Below are positions 25,161-34,775 of a stretch of DNA of 64,000 nucleotides, in pieces. The notes below the pieces were generated by a model. The model was not told the origin of the DNA. It searched no databases and saw only the letters and a program-made list of their open reading frames with translations. Where the stretch lies: contig CAVYVO010000032.1 in the NCBI GenBank assembly GCA_963771985.1, positions 496,001 through 560,000 on the forward strand, read 5' to 3'. The translations under genes were made by a program, and so were the position numbers. Position 1 is the first letter of the stretch. Each line of letters starts with the position of its first letter. The DNA is from Trebonia sp963771985 (GTDB lineage Bacteria; Actinomycetota; Actinomycetes; Streptosporangiales; Streptosporangiaceae).

Positions 25161-26150
25161 TCAGACGACATCGCCGTGATGGTCGCCCGACGACTCGTAA
25201 CCGTGTGTGTCGTACGCGGCGTTGTCATACACGGAGTGAGTCCCGTACTCCTGGACGTACCCGTTGTTGTCGAAGGCGTAGGTGTGCGTCACGTCGACGA
25301 CGTACGCCGTCTCCGCCGCGCTGTGGTCGGAGACCGAATACGACTCGTGATCGGTGCTGACATGCTCCCCCGCGCCGGTGTGCTCCGCGCTCGCATGGTC
25401 AGCCATCAGGTGGTCGGCGGCGGCCGTCAGTTCGTCGCCGCCGGTGCCCCCAGTCGTGCCGGTCATCGCGTCGAGGAGGGTGACCACGTCGTCCGTCCCC
25501 GCCGCGAACACAGGGAGGATGTTATCGCGGATCACCTTGCCGATCCGCTTCGGCGGCGGCTTGAGCGATCCGGGTGCGCACGCGCGGACCCAGCCAGTGC
25601 CCTGCCACCCCTGCTCCGGCACGTCGACACTGACCCGGCGGAACCCGTCGAGCGGAAAATCGCCACCGCCCCGCGCCAGCACGTCCTGGTACGCGCTGTC
25701 GGAGACGATCAGAGCGAGCAGCGCGGCGGGGTCGCCGCTGAGCTCGGCGCGCACCGCGGGACTGCCGAGCAGTCTGGTCGCCGTCACCACGGCGCGGCCG
25801 ACGTAGGAGCCCTTCACCTGGGTCACCGCGTCCCGCGTGATGGCCGCCCGCACTCGCAGCGGCGGCCCGTCGGTCGCGGCCCGGTCTTTGCCGAGTTCCG
25901 CGACAAGGGCCCGGGCCAGCAGCGGGATGGTCGTGGCGGCGTCGGCTCCGACTGGAAGCAGGGCAAGCTGCCGGGAAACCCGGTCCTGGCGCCAGGTCTC
26001 GCTGGAATCGACGCCCGCCGATTTCAGGGCCGCGCCGATCACGCCTTTCAGCCGCACGGTAAGGCCGGATTGCCCGGTCGGCTGCTGATCGCCGTATCCG
26101 TCGATATCCGCAAGCAGGCACACCCGGCGGGTGCTCTCTGATTCAGCCAT
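25161..26150 (-). CDS. Class III nucleotidyl cyclase-like protein with His/Tyr/Asp-rich tail
   Basis: I start this 329-aa protein at ATG 26150, preceded by AAGGGGG. Residues about 8-195 follow the class III cyclase fold: VCLLADIDGYGDQQ (first strand with the metal Asp position), VSRQLALLPVGADAATTIPLLARAL, LRVRAAITRDAV, YVGRAVVTATRLLGSP and FRRVSVDVPEQGWQGTGWV. The second metal-binding and substrate residues are not clear, so it may be a non-catalytic sensor. The last about 80 residues are a repetitive tail of Asp, His, Tyr, Ala and Ser. It is convergent with the GTPase operon and divergent from the CHAT gene, which suggests it belongs to the same system. Confidence 0.65.
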   Translation of the reverse strand: MAESESTRRVCLLADIDGYGDQQPTGQSGLTVRLKGVIGAALKSAGVDSSETWRQDRVSRQLALLPVGADAATTIPLLARALVAELGKDRAATDGPPLRVRAAITRDAVTQVKGSYVGRAVVTATRLLGSPAVRAELSGDPAALLALIVSDSAYQDVLARGGGDFPLDGFRRVSVDVPEQGWQGTGWVRACAPGSLKPPPKRIGKVIRDNILPVFAAGTDDVVTLLDAMTGTTGGTGGDELTAAADHLMADHASAEHTGAGEHVSTDHESYSVSDHSAAETAYVVDVTHTYAFDNNGYVQEYGTHSVYDNAAYDTHGYESSGDHHGDVV

Positions 26151-26276
26151 CGCGGAATTCCCCCTTCGCATTGCGCGTGCCGCTAGCGTAATCCGCCAAG
26201 GCGCGTCCCGCACCCGGCCATTAGCCAACGCGTACGATTCGTTTTATAAATTTCCGGCGAGGAGCCTGCTTTCGCG
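26151..26276. promoter_or_regulatory. Divergent promoter region, cyclase-like / CHAT-WD40
   Basis: The 126-bp gap contains an AT-rich stretch (GATTCGTTTTATAAATTT near 26238-26255) that could hold the -10 region of the CHAT gene. GGCGAGGAG precedes its ATG. No operator palindrome was convincing. Confidence 0.4.
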
Positions 26277-28397
26277 ATGGAAGTGTTCGAAGTGGCGATC
26301 GGTGCGGCCGAGGCCGCGGGGAAGTTCCGCGTCGAAGTCGTCGATTCTCCTGACGGAGCGGTGGCGTCGGCGGTCGTGGCCCTCGACGTGGACGGACTGC
26401 TCGCCCGCAGGCGCGAACTGGAAGAAGCTGTCCTCGCGTCCCGGATGGCGTCCCGGTCGCTCGCCTACGACGACAGCCCGGTCAAGTATGTCGGCCGCAC
26501 GCTGTTCCGAGCGCTGCTCGGAATCGCCGACGTGGGACAGCGGTACCGGGCGGCCCTCGCCGTCGCCGCCGTGCGCGGCGTGCGGCTGCGCATCGTGCTG
26601 CGGATCGCCGACCCCAGGCTTTCCGCGCTGCCCTGGGAGATGATGTACGACGACGCCGCAGGCGGCTACGTTTGCCGACTTGAACAGCTCGTCCGGCATG
26701 TCGGGGTGTCGTCGCCGATGCCGCCGTTGCCCGCCGACCCGCCGCTGCGCATTCTCGGCATCGTTTCGTCGCCCCGCGACCTGCCCCCGCTCGACGTCGA
26801 GAAGGAGAAGCGGCAGTTCGCGAGCGCGCTTTCCCGGGTGAGCGACGGCCGCGCGGTCCTGACCTGGGCACCGGCGGCCTCCTGGGCGGACCTGCACGAC
26901 ATGCTGTTGAGCGGGACCTGGCACATCGTGCATTTCATCGGGCATGGCACTTTCGATCCCCGCACCGAGACCGGGCTGCTGGCGCTGACGGGGGCCGACG
27001 GCCGGACCGACCCGGTCGAGTCCGGCCGTCTGGTCACCCTGCTACGGCAGACGGTCACGCTGCCCCGGCTGGTCGTGCTCAACTCCTGCTCAGGCGCCGC
27101 GGCGAGCGCGACGGACCTGTTCTCCGCCACCGCCACCGCCCTGGTGCGCAGCGGGGTGACCGCGGTCGCCGCGATGCAGTACGAGATCTCCGATGGCGCA
27201 GCCCTCGCGTTTAGCCGGGGTTTTTACAGCGCGATCTGCCAGGGCCGGGACATCGATGAGGCGGTCTCAAGCGGCCGGGTCGAGATCATCGGGCTGCACG
27301 GCCGGACCCTCGAGTGGATCACTCCTGTCCTCTACCAGAGCGGCAGGAACAGTCGCCTGTTCCGCGCCGCGCCTGCCGAACCCGCGCCGTCCCGGCTGAC
27401 AGCATCCCAGGCGCCGCCCCGCACGGCCGCGCCCGGGCCCGCCCGCCCGCGAACGACTATCAGCGCGCACGACGCCGACATCTACAGTGTGGCGTTCGGT
27501 AGCGGCAGCCCCCCGCTGCTCGCTTCGGCGGGCGGCGACCGAGCCGTCCGGCTCTGGAACGCGGCGAGCGGCGGCAGCGCGGGCAACCGCACCGCGGGCG
27601 GGAACCTGGCGCAGACGACGGCATTCAGCCCGGACGGCACGCTGCTCGCCACCGGCTGGAGCGACGGAGCGGTCCGGCTGCTTACGATAAGCGGGGGGAC
27701 ACCGATCGCCGACGAGTGGGAGCGGACGCTGCCCGGGCACACCGGCCTAGTGCTCGGCCTGGCCTTCAGCGAGGACGGCGGCACGCTTGTCACGGCCGGC
27801 GAAGACGGACGGGTGCTGCTGCATGCCATGCCAATAACACAGGCATCGCAGCCATTCGCGGGACGTCCGCCGTCCGCCATCCGCGGCCTGCCTTACGGGA
27901 CTGTGCGGGCGGTGGCCATCAGTCAGGCCGCTGGCCTGCTTGCCATCGCAGGCGATGGCGCTGAGGTGCTGCTGCTGCCCGTCGGCCGGCTGGGCGGCGG
28001 TAACGCGGCGGCGGTCAGTTCGCTCACCGGGCATGCGGGCGAGGTCACCGGGGTGACGTTCAGCCCGGGCGGGCGGCTGCTCGCCTCGGCCGGCCAGGAC
28101 GGGAGCGTACGGCTGTGGGACACCGCGACGGGCCGACCAGATCAGGTGCTCACCGGCTTCTTCGAGCGGGCATGGGCTGTCGCGTTCAGCCCGCTCGGCG
28201 CACAGCTCGCGGCCGCCACCGACGATCACGTGACGCTCTGGGACATCACGACCGGGCAGCGTACAGGGCTCATGCGCGGTCACGTGGGAAACGTATGGGA
28301 CGTCGCATTCAGCCCAGATGGCACGCTGCTCGCGTCCGCCGGGGCGGACGGGAAGATTCGGCTGCGGGAGATGCCACGGTCCGTTCCGGATTACTGA
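26277..28397 (+). CDS. CHAT-domain protease with seven-bladed WD40 propeller
   Basis: This 706-aa protein starts at ATG 26277 after GAGGAG. Residues about 40-370 form a CHAT (caspase HetF-associated with TPRs) peptidase: LSALPWEMMYDD, the catalytic His in HIVHFIGHGTF (His about 223) and the catalytic Cys in RLVVLNSCSGA (Cys about 271). A Pro/Ala linker leads to seven WD40 repeats (about 405-706), for example VTGVTFSPGGRLLASAGQDGSVRLWDTA and the last WDVAFSPDGTLLASAGADGKIRL. CHAT proteases are cleavage effectors in bacterial conflict and gasdermin systems, with WD40 as a sensing scaffold. It is the likely effector of the adjacent GTPase/chaperone operon. Confidence 0.88.
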   Translation: MEVFEVAIGAAEAAGKFRVEVVDSPDGAVASAVVALDVDGLLARRRELEEAVLASRMASRSLAYDDSPVKYVGRTLFRALLGIADVGQRYRAALAVAAVRGVRLRIVLRIADPRLSALPWEMMYDDAAGGYVCRLEQLVRHVGVSSPMPPLPADPPLRILGIVSSPRDLPPLDVEKEKRQFASALSRVSDGRAVLTWAPAASWADLHDMLLSGTWHIVHFIGHGTFDPRTETGLLALTGADGRTDPVESGRLVTLLRQTVTLPRLVVLNSCSGAAASATDLFSATATALVRSGVTAVAAMQYEISDGAALAFSRGFYSAICQGRDIDEAVSSGRVEIIGLHGRTLEWITPVLYQSGRNSRLFRAAPAEPAPSRLTASQAPPRTAAPGPARPRTTISAHDADIYSVAFGSGSPPLLASAGGDRAVRLWNAASGGSAGNRTAGGNLAQTTAFSPDGTLLATGWSDGAVRLLTISGGTPIADEWERTLPGHTGLVLGLAFSEDGGTLVTAGEDGRVLLHAMPITQASQPFAGRPPSAIRGLPYGTVRAVAISQAAGLLAIAGDGAEVLLLPVGRLGGGNAAAVSSLTGHAGEVTGVTFSPGGRLLASAGQDGSVRLWDTATGRPDQVLTGFFERAWAVAFSPLGAQLAAATDDHVTLWDITTGQRTGLMRGHVGNVWDVAFSPDGTLLASAGADGKIRLREMPRSVPDY

Positions 28398-28514
28398 TCT
28401 CGCGCAGATGGCCGGCCGGAGTAAGCGGGATTGCACGATTGGCCCACGTGTTAGGCGGGCCTTTCGCGCAATGGGAGTCAGCCGCTTCCGTTCCGGATAA
28501 TGATCTTGAATTTG

Positions 28515-29666
28515 TCAGAGGAGTTCGAGGATGGTGGCGTTGGCCTGGCCGCCGCCTTCGCACATGGTCTGCAGGCCGTAGCGGATGCCGTTGTCGCGCA
28601 TGTGGTACACGAGCGTGGTCATCAGCCGGGCGCCGCTGCCGCCGAGCGGGTGGCCCAGGGCGATCGCGCCGCCGTTGACGTTCAGCGCCTTCGCGTCGGC
28701 GCCGAGGTCGGCCAGCCAGGCCAGCGGAACGGGCGCGAACGCCTCGTTCACCTCGAACGCGCCGATCTCGTCCAGGCGCAGCCCGCTTCTCGCCAGGGCC
28801 TTCTTCGTCGCGGGAATCGGCGCGGTGAGCATGATGACCGGGTCGTCGGCGGCCAGCACGGCGGTGTGTATCCGGGCGACCGGGGTCAGGCCGAGTTCCC
28901 TGGCCTTCTCGCTGGTCGTCATCAGCAGCGCGGCGGAGCCGTCGCTGATCTGCGAGCTGTTGCCGGCGTGGATCACGCCGTCCGGCTTGAACGCGGGCTT
29001 GAGCTTGGCCAGCGTCTCGACCGTGCTGCCGCGCCGGACGCCCTCGTCGGCGTCCACGACGGTCCCGTCCTCGAGGGTGACCGGGGCGATCTGGGCGGCG
29101 AACCTGCCCTCGTCCTGTGCCGCCGCCGCCTTCTCGTGCGAGCCCACCGAGAACTCGTCGAGCTGGGCCCGGGACAGGCCCCAGCGCTCCGCGACCATCT
29201 CGGCGCCTATCCCCTGGTTCGGGGGCACGCCGCCGAACACGGTGGCCAGCGCCGAGCCGGACGGGTTCACGCCGGCGGTGCCCATCGACGAGCCCATCGG
29301 CACCCGGCTCATCGACTCCACGCCGCCGGCCACGACCACGTCGTACTGCCCGCTGACCAGGCCCGCGGCCGCGAAGTGCACCGACTGCTGCGACGAGCCG
29401 CACTGCCGGTCGACGGTCACGCCAGGCACACTGAGCGGCCAGCCGGCGGCGAGCACCGCGTTGCGGGCGATGTCGAAGGTCTGCTCGCCGAACTGGCTGA
29501 CGCACCCCCAGATCACGTCGTCCACGGCGGCCGGGTCGATGCCCGAACGTTCCGCGAGCGTCTTGAGTATGTGGGCGGACAGGTCCACCGGGTGTACCCC
29601 CGAAAGGGCGCCGTTCCGCTTTCCTACCGGCGTCCGAACCGCCTCCACGATCACCGCGTCGCGCAC
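28515..29666 (-). CDS. Acetyl-CoA acyltransferase (thiolase)
   Basis: I start this 383-aa thiolase at GTG 29666, which follows GAAGGAGG. The nucleophile Cys is in VDRQCGSSQQ (Cys 89), with GNSSQISDGSAALL, NEAFAP and the catalytic His in NGGAIALGHPLGGSGARL, and a C-terminal TMCEGGGQA. It cleaves 3-ketoacyl-CoA or condenses acyl-CoAs in beta-oxidation. Length and motifs are complete. It is divergent from the LuxR/NB-ARC gene and is not obviously part of the CHAT system, whose gene ends 117 bp away. Confidence 0.93.
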   Translation of the reverse strand: MRDAVIVEAVRTPVGKRNGALSGVHPVDLSAHILKTLAERSGIDPAAVDDVIWGCVSQFGEQTFDIARNAVLAAGWPLSVPGVTVDRQCGSSQQSVHFAAAGLVSGQYDVVVAGGVESMSRVPMGSSMGTAGVNPSGSALATVFGGVPPNQGIGAEMVAERWGLSRAQLDEFSVGSHEKAAAAQDEGRFAAQIAPVTLEDGTVVDADEGVRRGSTVETLAKLKPAFKPDGVIHAGNSSQISDGSAALLMTTSEKARELGLTPVARIHTAVLAADDPVIMLTAPIPATKKALARSGLRLDEIGAFEVNEAFAPVPLAWLADLGADAKALNVNGGAIALGHPLGGSGARLMTTLVYHMRDNGIRYGLQTMCEGGGQANATILELL

Positions 29667-29879
29667 CGCGCCGCCTCCTTCACTGTGACGTCTCCCTACT
29701 TGCCTACCACGCCTGGCGGCCTTTGCCGAGTTCGGCAACAGCAAGTACCGTCCCGAACCCGTGAGGAGGCGGCGAGGAGGCGGCGAGGAAACGATCAGGA
29801 AACATCAGACGACCATGCTCGTGCAATTGCAGGCATCGAAATGTTATCGTGGCGGCGTCCCTACGCCCGTGAGGTAGCC

Positions 29880-32280
29880 ATGGTCCGCGCCGCTCCGCCG
29901 AGCCACCTCGGTGTCCGGCGGCGGCCGGGCCTGCTGCCCGCCGAGCTCACCGGGTTCGTCGGCCGGAAAGCCGAGCTCGCCGGGATCACCGCGCTGCTGG
30001 ATAGCGCCCGGCTCGTGACGACCGTCGGCCCGCCGGGGGTCGGCAAGACCCGGGTCAGCCTGCGCGCCGCCGCGCTGGCCGCGGACCGCTATCCCGATGG
30101 CGTCTGGCTCGCCGAGCTGTCCGGGCTGCGCGACCCGGCGCTGCTGCCCGCGGCGGTCGCCGCGTGCCTCGGACTGCCGGAGCGGGACGGGGCCGCTCAG
30201 CCCCAGGCCGTCCTGAACCGCCTGCGCGGGCGCCGGCTGCTGCTCATCCTCGACACCTGCGAGCACCTCATCGAACGCGTGCGCGGCGTTCGCCGAGGGG
30301 GTGCTCCGCGAGGCCCCGCACGTGACCCTGCTCGCGACCAGCAGGCAGCCGTTGGACGTGCCCGGTGAGCACGTCTACCCGGTGCCGCCGCTGCCGGTCC
30401 CTGACGCGGAGCCATCCGCGGGGCCGGGCGCGGCCACGCTGCGGGTAGTCGCCCCGCACACCAGCGGCGGCCAGTCCGGCGACGCGGTGGAGCTTTTCGC
30501 GCAGCGCGCGGCCGCTGCCGTGCCCGGGTTCGCCGTCACGGCCGCCAACCGCGCGGACGTGATCCGGCTGTGCAGGCGGCTGGACGGCATTCCGCTCGCG
30601 ATCGAACTCGCCGCCGGCCGGCTGCGGACGCTGCCCCTGCCCGAGCTGGCCGACAGGCTCGAGTCCGGGTCCGGCGTCCTGGGCGGCGACCGGCGCGGCA
30701 CTGTCCCGCGGCACCAGACCACGCGGCACGCGGCCGAGTGGAGCTACGCCCTGTGCACCCCCGCCGAGCAGGCGCTGTGGGCCAGGCTGTCGGTGTTCGC
30801 CGGGACGTTCGACATGGCGGCCGCCGAGGAGGTGTGCGCGGACGCGGACATGCCGGACGGCGCGGTCGTCCAGGCGCTCGTCGGCCTCGTCGACAAGTCG
30901 GTCGTGCTGCGCGACCAGGCCGACGAGACACGGTACCGGCTGCTGGGCACGCTGCGGGAGTTCGGGGCCGCCATGCTCGTGGGGACCAGCCAGGAGGCGG
31001 CCTGCCGCGGACGGCTGACCAGCCGCTACCTGGCCATGGCGAGCTACTTCGACGAGCACTTCCTGGACGACGACCAGCTGGCGCGATACCGCCAGCTGCG
31101 GCGCGAGCACGCCAGCATCCGGGCGGCCCTCGAATACTCGCTCGCGGGCGGCGGGCGCCCCGGTGACGGTGCCGCCCTCGCCACCCGGCTGCACGTCTAC
31201 TGGCAGATCTCCGGGCTGCTGCGGGAAGGCAGGTACTGGCTCGCCAAGGTACTCGAGGTGTTCCCGGAGCCGTGCGCGCAGCGGGCCCAGGCCCTCGGCA
31301 TCCGGGGACGCCTCGGCACGTTCGCGGGAGACGCGGACACCGCGGCCGCCGACATCAGGGAGAGCATCCGGCTCGCGGCCGACCTTGGCGAGGACCTCAC
31401 CGCCGCCCGCGGCTACCTATACCTGAACCTCGCGCTGGCCTTCGGCGGACAGCCCGGGCCGGCCGCCGCCGCGGGCGAAGAGGCACGGCGCAGGCTGGCG
31501 GCGCTCGGCGTCCGCTCCGAACTCGTCTGCCTGGAGTCGCAGCTGGGGTACACGCACCAGCTGTCGGGGAACCCCGGCCTCGCCGCCAGGCGCTGCGAGC
31601 AGGGTCTTGAGATGCTCGGCGGGCACAGCCGCGAGCGGTGGCTGCGGAGCTACCTGCACCTGGTGTCCGCTGTCGCGCTCTGCCAGCAGCCGGACAGGCA
31701 AGGCGAGTGCGCCGCCGCACTCGGCACGGCGCTGCTCGCCAAGCGCGAGCTCGGCGACGTCCTCGGGATCGCGTACGCGCTTGAGGTGCTCGGCTGGCTG
31801 ACCGCGGGGGCGGGCCGGCACGAGGACGCCGCCTGGCTGCTCGGCGCGGCGGAGCCGCTGTGGCAGCGCACCGGGAGCCGCCTGAGCGGCGTCGCCGTCA
31901 TGGAGGAGCTCCACCAGCGTGCGGTCAGGCGAACCCGGAGCGCGCTCGGCGAGCGCAGGTACGCCGCAGCCCGCGCGCAGGGCGCCGCGCACCCGCTTGA
32001 CGCGGTTGTCCGGCGGGCCCTGCGCGGCGCGCAGGAGCTGCTCGCCCGGCAGCCGGCCGGGTCGGCGGTCCCCGCCGTCCTCACCAGGCGCGAGCAGGAG
32101 ATCGCCGCCATGGTGGCCAGCGGCCTGTCCAACCGGGAGATCGCCGCTCGGCTGTTCATCTCCAGGCGCACCGTGGACGCGCACGTCGAGCACATCTACG
32201 GCAAGCTCGAGATCTCGTCCCGCGTACAGCTCACCGTGTGGCTGCAGGAGCAGGCGCCGGAAGCCGCCGCCGGCGCCTGA
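29880..32280 (+). pseudogene. NB-ARC/TPR LuxR-family regulator, one frameshift
   Basis: ATG 29880 follows GAGGT. The N-terminus has a STAND ATPase core (GFVGRKAELAGI, P-loop VGPPGVGKTRVSLRAAAL). After about 30273 the protein continues in another frame: FAEGVLREAPHVTLLATSRQPLDVPGEHVYPVPPL, NB-ARC motifs (RRLDGIPLAIELAAGRLR), a helical TPR region and a C-terminal LuxR helix-turn-helix (LTRREQEIAAMVASGLSNREIAARLFISRRTVDAHVEHIYGKL). Removing one A from GAAC at 30273-30276 restores LILDTCEHLIDACAAF, the normal family sequence of about 800 aa. I suspect a base-call error. It is an ATP-dependent transcription activator of unknown signal. Confidence 0.88.
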
Positions 32281-32350
32281 GGGTAGCCGAGAGGTATCGG
32301 AACGGCAACGGCGGGGGCACGCCCGCGCCGTCCGCCTGTCCGGATATTTC

Positions 32351-32369
32351 CCGACACCGCCAGTGTCGG
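32351..32369. promoter_or_regulatory. CCGACAC-N5-GTGTCGG hairpin at the sigma-factor start
   Basis: A perfect 7-bp inverted repeat ends four bases before ATG 32373. In RNA it would bury the weak ribosome site; in DNA it could be an autoregulatory operator. Confidence 0.5.
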
Positions 32370-32372
32370 AAT

Positions 32373-33341
32373 ATGCGCGACAGTGAGGTTGTCGCGTCCA
32401 TCGTGGCCGGCGACCCGGCAGGGCTCGCCGTGGCCTACGACAGGTACGCGGATGCTCTGTTCGGTTACTGCCGGACGCTGCTGCGCGAGCCCGCTGACGC
32501 CGCGGACGTGGTGCACGACACCTTCGTGATCGCCGCCGTCAGCCTCGGCCGCCTGCGCGATCCGCAGCGACTGCGGCCATGGCTGTACGCCGTGGCCCGC
32601 AACCTGGCCCTGCGCAAGCTGCGAGCCGGCAAGGCGGCAGCCGCTTACGCGGGGCCCCCGGCGGGCGAGGATTCCGATCCCGGCAGCGGCGTTGAACGCG
32701 CGGAGCTGCGGGCGCTGCTGCGCGCCGCGGCGGGCGGCCTGACCGCGCGGGAGCGCGAGGTCGTCGAACTGCGGCTCTGGCAAGACCTCAGCATCGCCGA
32801 GGTGGCCGCGGCCCTTGGCATCTCCCGCGCCTACGCGGACTCGCTGCTGTCCCGTGCCCGCAACCACTTGACCGACTCCGTCGGCGTGCTGGTGGTCGCG
32901 CGCGCCGGGCGCGGGGACTGCGCGGTGCTCGACGCTTTGCTCCGCGGGTGGGACGGGCAGCTCACCGCGGCGCTGCGCAAGCGCCTGAGCCGCCACATCC
33001 GGCAGTGCCGGGCCTGCGGCGCCACGCGGCAGCGCGAGCTGCGGCCCGCGCTGCTCACCCTGTGGCCGGTCGGCGCCCTGGCGGCGGCGGTGACAGCCGA
33101 GCGGAGCCAGCATGCCGCGGCTGTTCCGGCCGGGCTCAGAGACCGGGTGCTGCGGACGGCCGCGGCTCAGCGGGCCAGTGCGGGCGCCGCGCGCGTCGCG
33201 CCCGGCACGCTGCCGGCCGGCCAGAGCGCGCGGGTATCGATCTCGGTAGCGGGGCTGGCCTCCCTGGACACCACGCTGACGGTGAACCCTGGCGGCCAGC
33301 AGGTCACCGTCCTGCTCGGAGTCGGCCTGCTGGCGGGCTGA
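32373..33341 (+). CDS. ECF sigma factor with fused C-terminal anti-sigma-like region
   Basis: I start this 322-aa protein at ATG 32373. Region 2 (AVAYDRYADALFGYCRTLLREPADAADVVHDTFVIAA) and region 4 (LTAREREVVELRLWQDLSIAEVAAALGISRAYADSLLSRARNHL) define an ECF sigma factor. The C-terminus continues with LSRHIRQCRACGATRQRE, which resembles the HxxxCxxC zinc motif of anti-sigma factors, then a hydrophobic stretch (LLTLWPVGALAAAVTA) and a Pro/Ala region, so regulator and inhibitor are fused. A hairpin overlaps its ribosome-site region. Confidence 0.85.
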   Translation: MRDSEVVASIVAGDPAGLAVAYDRYADALFGYCRTLLREPADAADVVHDTFVIAAVSLGRLRDPQRLRPWLYAVARNLALRKLRAGKAAAAYAGPPAGEDSDPGSGVERAELRALLRAAAGGLTAREREVVELRLWQDLSIAEVAAALGISRAYADSLLSRARNHLTDSVGVLVVARAGRGDCAVLDALLRGWDGQLTAALRKRLSRHIRQCRACGATRQRELRPALLTLWPVGALAAAVTAERSQHAAAVPAGLRDRVLRTAAAQRASAGAARVAPGTLPAGQSARVSISVAGLASLDTTLTVNPGGQQVTVLLGVGLLAG

Positions 33342-33432
33342 GGACTTCTTTGAGAAGTCTTTGCCGAACCGGGACGGAGCCCACGGCCCGTTCGGCATAA
33401 TCCACACAGCCGCCTGTGACATCCTTGCAGCT

Positions 33433-34449
33433 ATGGCAGGCCGGCACCGTCAGGAAGATATGTACGCGCGTGGCGGGATGGAGCCTCAGGCCAGCAGAGC
33501 CGCCGGCGGGGTGATCCCGAAGGTTCCTGAGGTCAATGTTTACTTCTGGGCAGTGAAGATCCTGACGACCGCGATGGGCGAGGCGGTGTCGGACTTCCTG
33601 GTGAAGCAGTTCAACCCCTACCTCGCGGTGTTCATGGGGTTCGTGGTGTTCGCGCTCGCGATCACCTGGCAGCTCCGCGTGCCGGACTACCGGACGTGGC
33701 CGTACTGGACCGCGGTGGCGATGGTCGCCGTGTTCGGCACGATGGTGGCGGACGCGATGCACGTGGGGCTCGGCATCCCGTACAAGGTGTCCGTCAGCCT
33801 GTTCGCGGTGACGCTCGCCGTGGTGTTCGTCGTGTGGTACCGCGTCGAGGGCACTTTGTCGATTCACAGCATCATCACGCCGCGGCGCGAGCTCTTCTAC
33901 TGGGCGACCGTGTGCTGCACGTTCGCCCTGGGCACGGCGACGGGCGACCTGACCGCGACCACCTTGCACCTGGGGTACTTCACCTCCGGCGTCGTGTTCA
34001 CGCTGGCGATCTTGGTGCCGCTGGCGGCCTGGCGGCTCGGGGTGAATCCGGTGCTGACGTTCTGGGTGGCGTACATCCTGACGCGGCCGATCGGGGCGTC
34101 GTTCGCCGACTTCTTCGGCATGCCCAAGAGCTCCGGAGGCCTGGGTATCGGGCACGGGCCGGTCAGCCTGGTGACGCTCATCCTCGTGGTGGCCTCGATC
34201 TGGTACCTGTCGGTGACGCACAAGGACCAGCCGTCGCCGGTGGCGGCGGGGCTTGCCCCGGTTCCGGCCGGTGGTTACCCGGCAGCGGGTTACCCGGCGG
34301 GGGGTTACCCGGCGGGGGGTTACCCGGCGGCGGGCCGGGGGCCGCGTCCCGGCGCGCGGCCCGAGTGGGAGCCGCAGGGTCAGCCAGGCTGGGATCCACG
34401 CTATTCGCAGCGCCCTGATTCGCAGGATTCGTCTCGCTGGCCACGCTAG
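33433..34449 (+). CDS. DUF347/COG4705-type membrane protein
   Basis: The start is uncertain: ATG 33433, 33460 and 33478 are all in frame and none has a good ribosome site. From PKVPEVNVYFWAVKILTTAMGEAVSDFLVKQFNPYLAV onward the protein matches the COG4705 membrane family with two repeated halves and about eight helices (second half ITPRRELFYWATVCCTFALGTATGDL and ILTRPIGASFADFFGMPK). Relatives are linked to metal or acid stress, but the function is unknown. The tail contains GGYPAGGYPAGG repeats from a 15-bp DNA repeat. A large palindrome follows downstream. Confidence 0.8.
   Translation: MAGRHRQEDMYARGGMEPQASRAAGGVIPKVPEVNVYFWAVKILTTAMGEAVSDFLVKQFNPYLAVFMGFVVFALAITWQLRVPDYRTWPYWTAVAMVAVFGTMVADAMHVGLGIPYKVSVSLFAVTLAVVFVVWYRVEGTLSIHSIITPRRELFYWATVCCTFALGTATGDLTATTLHLGYFTSGVVFTLAILVPLAAWRLGVNPVLTFWVAYILTRPIGASFADFFGMPKSSGGLGIGHGPVSLVTLILVVASIWYLSVTHKDQPSPVAAGLAPVPAGGYPAAGYPAGGYPAGGYPAAGRGPRPGARPEWEPQGQPGWDPRYSQRPDSQDSSRWPR
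34273..34332. repeat. 15-bp tandem repeat, four units, in coding sequence
   Basis: GGTTACCCGGCGGGG and close variants repeat four times, encoding GYPAG units in the cytoplasmic tail of the DUF347-type protein. Copy number probably varies between strains. Confidence 0.75.
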
Positions 34450-34551
34450 CGCCATCTGGCGCACAAGCCTCTCCGGTGTGATCACCCGGCGCGGCCGGGG
34501 TAACCGGTATTTCCACCCTTTTGTCCATCCCGTGGCGCGCACGGAGCGCCC

Positions 34552-34608
34552 TTCATGATCATGGGTCATTTGCGGCGAATAGCGCCGTTTGGGACCCATG
34601 ATCATGAA
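34552..34608. repeat. 57-bp palindrome with 16-bp perfect arms
   Basis: TTCATGATCATGGGTC (34552-34567) pairs exactly with 34593-34608, and the centre holds a second small stem (GGCG-AATAG-CGCC). It lies about 100 bp after the DUF347-type gene. It could be a bidirectional terminator or the end of a small mobile element; the TGATCA core is itself palindromic. Confidence 0.65.
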
Positions 34609-34775
34609 AGCGCCGGGAACAAAGGAGGCATATCGGAAGCGCCAGGTGGGGGTGGGACATGATCCCGAAGAGTTTGCCCAGCGTATGGTCTCGTTGGGAA
34701 CTAAGTTATTGATGTCCGGTTTCCGGCCAGCATCATGTGGTTACCACGCCCTGCCGCTGCGGCGGGGTTGGGGTT

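Noticed and set aside
16334..28397. Interpretation of the GTPase/CHAT cluster as a prophage or integrative element
   Set aside because: No integrase, attachment site, tRNA gene or phage structural gene was found at either side.
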